Source: Litorivita sp040371945
GTDB lineage: Bacteria > Pseudomonadota > Alphaproteobacteria > Rhodobacterales > Rhodobacteraceae
Length of the DNA: 64,000 nt
Direction: 5' to 3'
NCBI RefSeq assembly: GCF_040371945.1
Contig: NZ_BAABWS010000004.1
Span: 43,149 to 107,148, forward strand
The position numbers were made by a program, and so were the translations under genes. Of this stretch, positions 1 to 7,504 are shown piece by piece (within the stretch, counting starts at the first letter, position 1; every line of letters starts with the position of its first letter). Under the pieces are notes generated by a model that was not told the DNA's origin, ran no database searches, and saw nothing but the letters and a program-made list of their open reading frames with translations.

Positions 1-1
1 T

Positions 2-352
2 GAGGGGCTGCGGGTGGCGGCGGCGCTGCGCATGGGGGGCGAGGCGCGGCTGCGCGAGGTTCTGGCCAGCGACGCGGGCGAGACGCCCGATCTGGAATGG
101 GATTTGATCGCCGCCGCTTTGGCCGAATTCGAGGCCAAGGAAAAGGACCGCTCGCGCGGCGGGCGGCCCAAAACCGCGCTGCCAAAACCGGGGTGGCAGG
201 GGGCCGATACCTTGCGGCTGTCCAGCGGCGTCACCCTGCGCAAACAGGCGGATTCGCGCGGCTATCTGATCCGGCTTGAAGGCAAGCCCGTCAATGCCGA
301 TCTGGTCGATATGATTATGGTGGAATTGCAAAACCTGCTCGAAAAACCATAG
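2..352 (+). CDS. C-terminal part of a probable ParB/RepB-type partition protein (5' end cut by window)
   Basis: The frame is open from base 2 and no upstream stop is visible, so the gene starts outside the window; the GTG at 14 need not be its start. The visible ~116 residues have an Ala/Leu-rich helical stretch, a charged linker (KEKDRSRGGRP) and a compact C-terminal module beginning LSSGVTLRKQADSRGYLIRL and ending in a helix (MIMVELQNLLEKP). This linker-plus-small-domain layout resembles the C-terminal dimerisation end of plasmid ParB/RepB proteins, where a basic linker leads to a G-x-x-L-....-GY-x-I element. That is recognition by pattern only. The DNA-binding core is not in view, so an unrelated protein is possible. 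It converges on the peptidase gene, with an inverted repeat between them. Confidence 0.45.
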   Translation, partial: EGLRVAAALRMGGEARLREVLASDAGETPDLEWDLIAAALAEFEAKEKDRSRGGRPKTALPKPGWQGADTLRLSSGVTLRKQADSRGYLIRLEGKPVNADLVDMIMVELQNLLEKP

Positions 353-387
353 GTTTCGCCGCGAAAAGCTTAGAAAAATTGTTTTTT

Positions 388-428
388 ATCAGTGGCTTAG
401 CGCGTCGCTCTCGCGCTAAGCCACTGAT
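388..428. repeat. Perfect 17-bp inverted repeat with 7-nt loop between convergent genes
   Basis: The arms ATCAGTGGCTTAGCGCG and CGCGCTAAGCCACTGAT are exact reverse complements separated by 7 nt. The element sits in the 81-bp gap between the two convergent stop codons. A bidirectional terminator is the simplest reading, but no T-run follows the stem directly on either strand (a T-run precedes it on the plus strand). Because it follows a ParB-like gene, a centromere-like or regulatory site is an alternative. Confidence 0.75.
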
Positions 429-433
429 TGCAT

Positions 434-2557
434 CTATTGCCCGAGCGGCGGGGTGATCACATCGCCCATACGGGCGCGATGTTGCGCTGCGCTGGTCGGG
501 CCTTGGTCCTCGCGCGCGGGCACGGCAGGGCAGGGGGCAAACCCCGCCATCACATCGCGCCCTGCGGCGGCGTTGATCACCATCCGGCGCGCGACCTGCG
601 GCGTCGCCCCAGAGGTGCCGATCAGCCGCGACAGCCCGCCCGAATGGCACCCGATCGAAGGCGTTCCGCGCAGGATTAGAGACTGATCCGCCACGGCGCT
701 GACCGTGGTTTGCGCGCCCCATGTGGCGGGCACGCCGCCTTGCACGCGCAGCCCGCCAGCGGCGCTATAGGAGGCGGGGGTGCCGGTGACCTGCACATAG
801 CCCGCCACGCGGGTTACACGCGGCGCAGAGCCGACGCCGCTCAAGCTGCCGTAACCCGAAATCGGGCCAGTTGCGGTGGAATAGACCCGATATGGCGGGG
901 CAGGGGGGGCGTGCGGCCCCGCGCCGCGCGGCGCCAGATCGACCAGACGGCTTTGCCGCCCGCCGGTTTGCAAAGCGCTGGGATCATCGTCGCGCTGCAC
1001 CCAAAGGCGGATGTCTTCGCCCGCGGGCAAGGCGGGCGCGGCGCTATCGCGGGTGATCTCGACCTGCCACAGGCCAGAGGGCGCGCGGCGGCTTTGTGCG
1101 CGCACAAAGGCCGTGGGGATCAGCGCCACCAAGATGCGCCAACGGTTGCCGCGGTGCAGATCGACCGAAAGCTGGCCGATGTTTTCCCCGTCCATCTCCA
1201 ATTCGGTAAAGCGGCGCGGATCGCCGATCTGGCCGAAATCGGGGGTCACAGGGATGGTGCCGCCCGCAGAGAGAGAATAGCCCTTTGGCGGTGTAACAGA
1301 GACGGAATAGGGCGCGCCATCGACCCCCTCGGGGAGCCAGATTTCGAGATAATTCGAGGTCCGGTCCTCGGGCTGCATCTGCCATCCGATCCGGTAGCTG
1401 CCGGTCGAAAGCGCCGCCTCGCTGATCGCCGCATGCATGTTGCTGTCGAAATTGTTGCCCGTCGGCATGGTGATTTCGGTTTTCGGTTGCAGGGACTGGC
1501 GCTCGGCCAGCAGTTCCTCGATCGCCAGTTCCATTTCCGATTGCCCGTCATGGCGCCCCGCACTCCAGCCGTAGCTGAAATTGAGGATCAGCGGCAATTC
1601 CTCGGGATTGGCCGGATCATCGGCATATTTGGTGGCAATGGCGCGGGCGCGGTCAAAGACGTAGTGGATGGCGCTGAGCATATACATCTCTTTGCCAAAG
1701 CCCGAGGTGTCCCATGCGATGGTATTTGGCAATTGCACGGCGATGATCTGGATATCGTCGCCCAGCGTGCTGTCGCCGTAAACCGAGGCATTGCCCGCCG
1801 CCATCCCCATGACATGGGCGCCATGGGTCATAGAGCGGCGCATATGGGGGCCAAGTTCATCCAAAACAGGGTCTATTGCACCTGAATTGCGGTAAAATGC
1901 GGCGTCGTCATCGCCTGCGGCGGCGCGCAGGGCATTGATCTCGCCGTTCATATATTCGCGCCCGAAGGGCACAGCGCTATGGGGGGCGCTGGCGCGGGCC
2001 GATTGCAGCCAGATATGCGAAACGCGGGTTTTGCCGGTGCTGTCCAGAAAGGCGCGGTGGCCAAAGGGCAGCCCGTCGTCGATCACCGCGATGATGGCTT
2101 TGGGGCGGGTGGCGGGCACCGTCCAGTTGTCCATATCGCAATGGGGGTGGTAGGTGGCGGTCCATGCCTGCGGGGCGATGGGGAAATTGACCCGAAACCG
2201 CGGGCGGATGGCGCTGCGCGCGGTGCTGTCTTCGGTCACCGCATCGAGCAGCGAGGCGATCTCGCGGTCGACGCGGGGGCGGCGGTTTGGGTCGTTGGCC
2301 TGTTTGTCGTAGAAGGCAAAGGGCACGATGGTGCGTTTGCGCGCCAGAGGGTTCCACAGCGGCGGCAGGCGGGTTTCAAAGCGCGGGTGGCTGGGCAAGG
2401 TGTCGGTGCCCTCCAACAGCGCCGTGTAATAGCCCGAGGTTTCATCGGCGATGGCCGGAAAGGCGAAGGGCTGGCCCAGCTCTTCGGAGAAGACATAGCG
2501 CTCGTAGGGACCCGAATAATTCGAAATCCGCTCCTTGGGTTCGCGTTTTGCATACAT
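434..2557 (-). CDS. Subtilisin-like serine peptidase (S8 family)
   Basis: This 707-residue protein carries the three S8 catalytic blocks. Asp160 lies in AVIDDGLPFGH, His245 in MTHGAHVMGMAAG and Ser649 in GTSGATPQVARRM. A PTGNNFDSN segment supplies the likely oxyanion Asn. About 150 residues precede the Asp block with no evident signal peptide, and about 200 residues of beta-rich sequence sit between the His and Ser blocks, making it much longer than subtilisin. It is the last gene of a three-gene operon: the upstream PAP2-like gene stops 3 bp before this ATG. The neighbouring phosphatase/haloperoxidase-like protein could be a substrate, but that is inference. An intracellular location is suggested by the missing leader. 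Confidence 0.9.
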   Translation of the reverse strand: MYAKREPKERISNYSGPYERYVFSEELGQPFAFPAIADETSGYYTALLEGTDTLPSHPRFETRLPPLWNPLARKRTIVPFAFYDKQANDPNRRPRVDREIASLLDAVTEDSTARSAIRPRFRVNFPIAPQAWTATYHPHCDMDNWTVPATRPKAIIAVIDDGLPFGHRAFLDSTGKTRVSHIWLQSARASAPHSAVPFGREYMNGEINALRAAAGDDDAAFYRNSGAIDPVLDELGPHMRRSMTHGAHVMGMAAGNASVYGDSTLGDDIQIIAVQLPNTIAWDTSGFGKEMYMLSAIHYVFDRARAIATKYADDPANPEELPLILNFSYGWSAGRHDGQSEMELAIEELLAERQSLQPKTEITMPTGNNFDSNMHAAISEAALSTGSYRIGWQMQPEDRTSNYLEIWLPEGVDGAPYSVSVTPPKGYSLSAGGTIPVTPDFGQIGDPRRFTELEMDGENIGQLSVDLHRGNRWRILVALIPTAFVRAQSRRAPSGLWQVEITRDSAAPALPAGEDIRLWVQRDDDPSALQTGGRQSRLVDLAPRGAGPHAPPAPPYRVYSTATGPISGYGSLSGVGSAPRVTRVAGYVQVTGTPASYSAAGGLRVQGGVPATWGAQTTVSAVADQSLILRGTPSIGCHSGGLSRLIGTSGATPQVARRMVINAAAGRDVMAGFAPCPAVPAREDQGPTSAAQHRARMGDVITPPLGQ

Positions 2558-2560
2558 GGG

Positions 2561-3679
2561 TTACACCCCTGCCGGCGCTTGGTGTTCGGCGGCGGCCAGA
2601 TCCCACAGCCATGTGAAATTGGGCGCGGCCGCGGCGCTATAGGCGGGCCCTTCGGTCAGCCCGTGGGCGGCGGCGCTTTGGGTGAAATCGTGATCGTTGA
2701 AATCGCTGTTTTGCGCCGTGTAGCTCAAGGAGGGCAGGGCGGCAGGGGCCTGTCCGCAGCGGCCCAGCAAGGCGCGGCCAAGCGCGGTGCCAAGCGCCGC
2801 TCCGGCCCAGCTGTCGATCGGGTAATGCACGCCCGCCACGGTGCGGTTGACGGCGATCCGTTCGGCCAGACCGCGCAGCATGGCCAGACGCGGCGCCATA
2901 TCGCCAAGGCTGCCCCATGCGCCCACCAGACCTTCAAGAACCGTCAGCGCGGTATAGGCTTCGGTGGCATGGGCCGAGGGGAAGCTGCCATGCCCGGGCG
3001 TCGGGATCATCGGCAAAATCCGCCCGTCGATCTGGTCGGGGCGGCGCACGGCGAGCGCATGTTTGACGATCATCGCCGCATGGGCCGCCATGACCTGCAC
3101 GGCCATCAGCAATTCAAAGGTTTTGGGGTGCTGACCCACATGCAGGCCAAGGATCATGGCGAAATATTCGGTTGGAAACCCGAGTTGCGAGGTGATCTCG
3201 GAGGCGCGGTCAGGGCGCAAATCGGCATAGTTAGAGACGAATTCGATCTGATCGGCCAAAAGCGCATCCGAAGGCCGTGCCAAGGTCACCATCGGCGCGC
3301 CGTCAAAATCGAGCGTGACGGTTTGCGCCGCCGGATCGGTGGAAAATGTCAGCGCGGGAAACACTTCGGAGATATAGAGCGAGCCGCGCACCCATTGCGC
3401 CCAGCGGTTGAGGTTGCTCGGATCGTCAAAGGCGAGAGGCGCGGGGTCGGGCGCCGCCGCATTGCCTGCCAGATGGCGCAGCCCGTCGGCGGTGGTCATC
3501 AAACCGGCGGTCGCCGCGCCGCTATAGCCGCCCACATCGCCCGCGCCCAAAAAGCCGCCAAGTCCGGTTTGCGCACCCAAACCGCCCAAGCCACCGAGGC
3601 CGCCAAGCCCCCCGAGACCGCCCAAACCACCAAGTCCACCAAGGCCGCCGAGACCGCCCAAACCACCATATTGTGCCAT
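2561..3679 (-). CDS. PAP2 / vanadium-dependent haloperoxidase superfamily protein with (GGL)10 N-terminus
   Basis: The 372-residue protein shows all three motifs of the acid phosphatase/vanadium haloperoxidase superfamily. They are K-x6-RP (Lys206, Arg213), PSAH (Ser235, His237) and R-x3-G-x-H-x3-D (Arg279, His285, Asp289), residues that bind phosphate or vanadate. The spacing and the ~370-residue helical body favour the bacterial haloperoxidase-like branch over short membrane PAP2 enzymes. Residues 5-34 are ten exact Gly-Gly-Leu repeats followed by more Gly-rich sequence, which is unusual. I chose the ATG at 3679 because AAAAGGA lies 8 nt upstream; an in-frame TTG at 3697 overlaps that ribosome site. 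It lies between the regulator and the subtilase, 3 bp from the latter. Whether it oxidises halides or hydrolyses phosphate cannot be read from sequence. Confidence 0.85.
   Translation of the reverse strand: MAQYGGLGGLGGLGGLGGLGGLGGLGGLGGLGGLGAQTGLGGFLGAGDVGGYSGAATAGLMTTADGLRHLAGNAAAPDPAPLAFDDPSNLNRWAQWVRGSLYISEVFPALTFSTDPAAQTVTLDFDGAPMVTLARPSDALLADQIEFVSNYADLRPDRASEITSQLGFPTEYFAMILGLHVGQHPKTFELLMAVQVMAAHAAMIVKHALAVRRPDQIDGRILPMIPTPGHGSFPSAHATEAYTALTVLEGLVGAWGSLGDMAPRLAMLRGLAERIAVNRTVAGVHYPIDSWAGAALGTALGRALLGRCGQAPAALPSLSYTAQNSDFNDHDFTQSAAAHGLTEGPAYSAAAAPNFTWLWDLAAAEHQAPAGV
3578..3667 (-). repeat. Ten tandem 9-bp units encoding Gly-Gly-Leu
   Basis: Ten consecutive codon triplets encode GGL at residues 5-34 of the haloperoxidase-like protein. 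The codons vary between units (GGT/GGC/GGG/GGA and TTG/CTC/CTT), so the amino-acid pattern appears conserved beyond simple recent slippage. Confidence 0.95.
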
Positions 3680-3701
3680 TCTGTAAGTCCTTTTCAAAAA
3701 T

Positions 3702-5342
3702 TTAAGTAATGCCGGAAGAGTGCAGCGCCTCGATCACCATTTTGCCGACGCGGTGGTCGGCCGAAGGGTGGCTTTTGCGATATTCATCAAGGCTGAATTC
3801 GGGGTGGCGGCGCAAGATCATCAGCGCGGTCTCGCGCGCTTCCTCATGGCGGCCAAGATTGTGCAGCGCCGCCACTTTGGAGCGCAATGTCGACAGGTGC
3901 CGGTCGTTGACCGCCAAGGAACGCTCGGCAAATTCGAGGCCCTTTTCGAATTGCTCGGCAGAGACATAGGCAGTGCTGGCGAGGCTGTCGTAGTAATAGC
4001 CAAAGGGGTCGATGGGCGAGAGCGAGCGCGCGGTTTGCGTGGCGCGGATCGCGGCCATGCCATCGTCTTGAAAGGCCATCAGCGCCCCGCGCAGCAGCCA
4101 AGACAGGCTCTCGTTGGGGTTCACATCCAAGGCGGCGGTATAGCGCGCCTCGGCCACATCCATATTCTTGAGCAGGTTGTTATTGGCAAAGCCGTCGATT
4201 GTGAGACTAAAGCTGCTTTCAGGGTCGATATCGAGGGCACGCGCCGTGGCGTCCAAGGCTTTTTGCGTATCGCCCGCACGGTCGGTGGTAAAGCCTTTGA
4301 AAACCGATAGAACATACCATTTGCCCAGCCACGCATGCGGCTCGGCGGCGCGCGGCATACGTTTGGCGGCCTCGACCAGATAGTCGCGCGAGGAGAGGAA
4401 ATCGCGCATTTGCGGGCGGTGCATGAGCGAGACACCGGCGATGACAAGATGTTGATCCTCGATCATCGGCAGCGGGCGGTCGCGCACATAATGGATCGCC
4501 GCATCGGCGATGGTGCGCCCGATGCTTTGGATCACATTGACAAGGCGGCCTTGCAATTGGTCGGTGAAATCACCGGCGGGGCAGGCCAGATTGCGGTTCC
4601 ACAAAATATTGCCGCTGCGCGCATCGACGAAATCGAAATCGGCGACCAGATCGCCTTTGAACCGGCGCAGGGTGCCGGTGATCAGGTAATCCACATCCAG
4701 CGTTTCGCGCACCGAGGAGATATCGATCATCTGATGCGCCATGGCGCGGCTCGACAGATGCGAGATCACCGTCAAAAGGTTGGAGCGCGACAAGGAGCGG
4801 CACATTTCCTCGGCGGCCCAATCGCCCAGCACCCGCAATTCGGGGTCGGGGGTCAGAACCGTGAGGGGCAGGGCGGTGATGCGCGGGCGCGGGCGGCCCA
4901 ATTGCGCGCGCGGGGTGATCCGGTAGAGGGCGGCGACCTGTTCGGGGGCGGCGCGGATGCCGTCCACCCAATCGCGAAACTCCTGTTCGTTGATGTTGAG
5001 GTCTTCGAGAAACAGCCCCGCATCGGGGGTGCCGACAAAGGTGACATATTCGAGGTCAAGCTCGATATCGCTATTGGTGGTATGGACGAAAGCGTCGAAA
5101 TCCTCGCCCATCAGCTTGCGCAAATCCGACAGGGCGCGGCGCAGGTTTTGATGCCCGCTGTCATAGCCCGCATAGCCCCAAAGCGTGTTTTGCAAATAGG
5201 TGCGCGTGCGCCGTCCCAAGGGGGCGGTGGCGAGCAGGGCAAAGAGCGCACGATGCTTGGCGCCGCGAATCTCGCGGGTCTCGCTGCCGACCACGCGAAT
5301 GGCGCAGGTGCCGAACAAGGATATCTCAAGTCGTGCTGTCAA
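3702..5342 (-). CDS. SARP/CadC-like transcriptional regulator with winged helix, TolB-like and TPR regions
   Basis: The N-terminal ~95 residues form a winged-helix module (LEISLFGTCAIRV ... RGAKHRALFALLATAPLGRRTR ... NLRRALSDLRKLMG) typical of SARP-type activators. A middle region (VLTPDPELRVLGDWAAEEM ... LDVDYLITGTLRR) matches the TolB-like segment seen in adenylate-cyclase-associated regulators, and the C-terminal ~250 residues are TPR-like helices. The TTG at 5342 is preferred because GGAG lies 9 nt upstream; an in-frame start at 5399 would add 19 residues that read through this ribosome site. It heads the operon with the PAP2-like and subtilase genes (22-bp gap) and is divergent from the small gene at 5483, so it probably controls one or both. 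Confidence 0.8.
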   Translation of the reverse strand: MTARLEISLFGTCAIRVVGSETREIRGAKHRALFALLATAPLGRRTRTYLQNTLWGYAGYDSGHQNLRRALSDLRKLMGEDFDAFVHTTNSDIELDLEYVTFVGTPDAGLFLEDLNINEQEFRDWVDGIRAAPEQVAALYRITPRAQLGRPRPRITALPLTVLTPDPELRVLGDWAAEEMCRSLSRSNLLTVISHLSSRAMAHQMIDISSVRETLDVDYLITGTLRRFKGDLVADFDFVDARSGNILWNRNLACPAGDFTDQLQGRLVNVIQSIGRTIADAAIHYVRDRPLPMIEDQHLVIAGVSLMHRPQMRDFLSSRDYLVEAAKRMPRAAEPHAWLGKWYVLSVFKGFTTDRAGDTQKALDATARALDIDPESSFSLTIDGFANNNLLKNMDVAEARYTAALDVNPNESLSWLLRGALMAFQDDGMAAIRATQTARSLSPIDPFGYYYDSLASTAYVSAEQFEKGLEFAERSLAVNDRHLSTLRSKVAALHNLGRHEEARETALMILRRHPEFSLDEYRKSHPSADHRVGKMVIEALHSSGIT

Positions 5343-5482
5343 AAGCGTTTTCTCCTGCTTCCCTTGGGGAAACGTTAACACCGGATTAATGGCGAACAAA
5401 GCACTTCACAGTTTATTCACGCACGCCCCGTGCAAAGGTTATCGTAGGGTTAACGGGTAATCATCAACCGAAGGGTTTTACG

Positions 5483-5686
5483 ATGCTGCCACCCACTGGC
5501 GATCATGCCATCCAGGATCTCGTCGATTTTTACCACCGCTGGCCGGAGCTGCGCGAAGAGGCTGTGTCTGTAGCCGAAACCTGCAAGCTCGAGGGCGGTC
5601 AGAGGGAGATTTTGGGTTGGATGATCAAGGTGATTGACCGCGTCGGCCCTGCCGATCTGGCAAAGGAGAACAGGGATGTTGAGTAG
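5483..5686 (+). CDS. Small unknown protein, 67 aa
   Basis: I do not recognise this 67-residue acidic protein (HAIQDLVDFYHRWPELREEA ...). It looks helical throughout, has no signal peptide or membrane segment, and one Cys. Its stop overlaps the start of the next gene by 11 bp, and that next gene has a strong ribosome site inside this one, which supports real two-gene translation. It is divergent from the SARP-like regulator across a 140-bp AT-richer gap. Confidence 0.6.
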   Translation: MLPPTGDHAIQDLVDFYHRWPELREEAVSVAETCKLEGGQREILGWMIKVIDRVGPADLAKENRDVE

Positions 5687-6062
5687 ACTTCAATCCACGC
5701 GTTGGAAGCCTGTGGAGCTTACGGGTTGGGTGCGCCGCGCTTACGGGCGCCGCATCATGCTTGAGACCGAAGGCGGCAGCCTGCGCACCAGACTGGACGC
5801 CGAAAAAGGTGCCGAGCAATTGTATTTGCAGGTCGAGGTGACGGGGCGGATGCTGATCCAGCTCTATTGCAACGATGTGCTGGTGCTGGACGAGTTGGTC
5901 GCCCATGGCGAGCTTGATACATTGGTCGATCTGTCCGATTTCGGCGGCGGGATGCTTGATGTCGAATTGCAACTGATCCCCGCCACCTATGGCGAGGCCA
6001 AGGTCGGTCAGGAATTGCGTCTTGTGGCTTTCGATTTCGGGATGGAGAAGATCGCCGTTTGA
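5676..6062 (+). CDS. Unknown beta-rich protein, 128 aa
   Basis: The ATG has AAGGAG 7 nt upstream, inside the end of the preceding gene. The product begins MLSRLQSTRWKPVELTGWVRR and continues with alternating hydrophobic strands (MLETEGG, LYLQVEVTG, MLIQLYCNDVLVL, LDVELQLIP), consistent with a small beta-sandwich. There is no leader or membrane helix. I do not recognise the family. It forms a pair with the 67-residue protein and is followed by a strong terminator ~150 bp downstream. Confidence 0.7.
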   Translation: MLSRLQSTRWKPVELTGWVRRAYGRRIMLETEGGSLRTRLDAEKGAEQLYLQVEVTGRMLIQLYCNDVLVLDELVAHGELDTLVDLSDFGGGMLDVELQLIPATYGEAKVGQELRLVAFDFGMEKIAV

Positions 6063-6215
6063 AAGCCCCTCCCCCCCCGCGCCATCTGCCTGACCCGCTT
6101 GGAAGCTTACCTCTTCGCTAGGCGGTGAGGGCAGGGGCCGGACCCCGGATGCCGTAATCCCTATCGCATCGGGCCATGGTCGCTCTCTGTCTCCCCAGAG
6201 CGTTTGACCGATTAT

Positions 6216-6254
6216 GGCGGCATTGGTGTCTTGCGCATCAATGCCGCCTTTTTT
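6216..6254 (+). terminator. Rho-independent terminator
   Basis: The stem GGCGGCATTG / CAATGCCGCC is a perfect 10-bp inverted repeat with a 13-nt loop, followed by six T. It lies between the small-gene pair and ccdAB and should insulate ccdAB. A weaker 6-bp hairpin (CGCTCT / AGAGCG) lies just upstream at 6181-6202. Confidence 0.85.
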
Positions 6255-6331
6255 GGCCCTGCGTCCTTGCGGCTCATTGGGGTCATACGGTCCCTGCACG
6301 GCCCCTGCGCTGCGCGTCCTTGCGTGCATTT

Positions 6332-6362
6332 ATGCGCAGGCTCATGCGCATGTTCTGGCGCA
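6332..6362. promoter_or_regulatory. Three 7-bp direct repeats at 12-bp spacing upstream of ccdA
   Basis: ATGCGCA occurs at 6332 and 6344, and the variant TGGCGCA at 6356. The exact 12-bp period, about one helical turn, fits an operator for the CcdA/CcdB autoregulatory complex. This is inferred from position, 66-96 bp before the ccdA start. Confidence 0.4.
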
Positions 6363-6427
6363 TGGGGGCGGGATGTGATAGGGTGGGCGGTATCGACACC
6401 CATGCCCATCCTACACCGGAGCCTCCC

Positions 6428-6661
6428 ATGCCGCAGCCCGAAGGGCGCAAGCCCACCAATTTGAGCCTCGACGCCGCCCTTGTCAGCCGCGCGCGCGAAA
6501 GCCGTGTGAACCTGTCGCGCGCCGCCGAAGAGGGCATCCGCGCCGCCCTGCGCGCACGCCGCGCCGAAGACTGGCGCGATGAGAACGCCGAGGCGCTCGA
6601 CAGCTCGAACCGCTTTGCCGCGCAAAACCCGCTGCCCTTAGCCGGTTTCCGGCGCTTCTGA
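6428..6661 (+). CDS. ccdA: CcdA-type antitoxin
   Basis: The 77-residue protein has the CcdA layout: a short N-terminal ribbon-helix-helix (KPTNLSLDAALVSRARESRVNLSRAAEEGIRAAL) that binds operator DNA, and a charged C-terminal tail (WRDENAEALDSSNRFAAQNPLPLAGFRRF) that wraps the toxin. The tail matches the family pattern W-x-x-EN-x-x-A-I-x-x-x-N. The toxin gene follows after 1 nt. Codons 30-41 contain a 36-bp stretch that recurs exactly at 49020. Together the pair would stabilise the replicon or region. Confidence 0.93.
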   Translation: MPQPEGRKPTNLSLDAALVSRARESRVNLSRAAEEGIRAALRARRAEDWRDENAEALDSSNRFAAQNPLPLAGFRRF

Positions 6662-6662
6662 C

Positions 6663-6959
6663 GTGGCGCGCCATGATGTTTACCGCCTCGCCAGCGGGGC
6701 TTTGGTGCTTGATGTGCAGGCCGATCTTCTGGAGCCGCTGAACACCCGCATTGTCGTGCCGCTCATGGCGCGCGATGCGGCGCCCAAACCCGCGCGCCAC
6801 CTCAATCCGGTGTTCTTGCTCGGCGAGGCCGAGGTGGTGATGGTGACGCAATTCCTCGCCGCCGTGCCCTTGGCCGAAATGGGCGCGCCCTTGGGCAGCC
6901 TTGATGCCCATCACGCGCAAATCACCCGCGCGCTCGATATGGCGTTTCAAGGCATCTGA
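6663..6959 (+). CDS. ccdB: CcdB-type toxin (DNA gyrase poison family)
   Basis: The 98-residue product aligns by eye with F-plasmid CcdB across its length: DVYRLASGALVLDVQADLLEPLNTRIVVPL matches the N-terminal strands, and the C-terminus ends ALDMAFQGI. It starts with GTG one base after the ccdA stop, as expected for coupled translation. In F CcdB the last residues are W99-G100-I101, and Trp99 contacts GyrA. Here Gly-Ile is kept but the Trp position is Gln, so the gyrase contact may differ or be weakened. Confidence 0.93.
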   Translation: MARHDVYRLASGALVLDVQADLLEPLNTRIVVPLMARDAAPKPARHLNPVFLLGEAEVVMVTQFLAAVPLAEMGAPLGSLDAHHAQITRALDMAFQGI

Positions 6960-7095
6960 GCGCCCCCCAAGCGCGACCTTGCGCGCCAGCGGGCGGGCCG
7001 TGAATGCGGCCTCGGGCGGCACTGTGTTGACCTGCGTCAACGCCCCGCGCGGCGCTATGCGCTATGATTCCCCCGTAACTCAGGAGGACCACAAG

Positions 7096-7464
7096 ATGCT
7101 GAACGTCACAAAACCGTCCGCCAATCGGGTGGATATCGAATTTCGCGGCGCCTTGGACGCTGATGGCATGCGCGCGGGGCTGGATCAGCTGATTGCCCTG
7201 TCGGAAGGCGTGAAAAACGGGCGGATGTATTACACGATCACCGATTTCACCATTCCCACATTGGGCGCTTTGGGGGTCGAGATGACGCGTTTGCCGCAAA
7301 TGTTCGGCCTGCTGGCCAAGTTCGACAAATGTGCCGTGGTGTCGGATTCGGGGTTCTTGCGCAAAGCCGCCACCGTCGAGGGCGCGCTGTTTCCCGGCAT
7401 GACGATCAAAAGCTTTGATTTTGGCGAAGAGGCGCAGGCCGAGGCATGGCTCGCCGAGACCTGA
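7096..7464 (+). CDS. SpoIIAA-like (STAS-type) protein
   Basis: The ATG is preceded by CAGGAGG at good spacing. The 122-residue product begins MLNVTKPSANRVDIEFRGALDADGMRAGLDQLI and alternates strands and helices in the STAS/SpoIIAA-like order. A glycine-rich mid-section (IPTLGALGVEMTRLPQMF) and late KCAVVSDSGFLRKAATVEGALFPGM are characteristic of the SpoIIAA-like family found widely in proteobacteria. No phosphorylatable Ser motif of classical anti-sigma antagonists is clear. Its role is unknown; it stands alone, convergent with the ligase-hydratase gene. Confidence 0.75.
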   Translation: MLNVTKPSANRVDIEFRGALDADGMRAGLDQLIALSEGVKNGRMYYTITDFTIPTLGALGVEMTRLPQMFGLLAKFDKCAVVSDSGFLRKAATVEGALFPGMTIKSFDFGEEAQAEAWLAET

Positions 7465-7504
7465 GCGCGCCCGCGCGCGGCCAATAGGATTGCCGCGCCG
7501 GCGG

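Noticed and set aside
388..428. Rho-independent terminator
   Set aside because: The stem is perfect, but no T-run follows it directly on either strand; it is kept as an inverted repeat of uncertain role.
3578..3667. CRISPR-like or minisatellite array
   Set aside because: The 9-bp units have no spacers and lie in frame inside a protein gene, coding Gly-Gly-Leu.
1979..3709. Long open frame on the plus strand opposite the subtilase and PAP2 genes
   Set aside because: It is an antisense shadow of GC-rich coding DNA: no ribosome site, Arg/Gly/His-rich composition, no known motifs, and the minus-strand genes have clear catalytic motifs.
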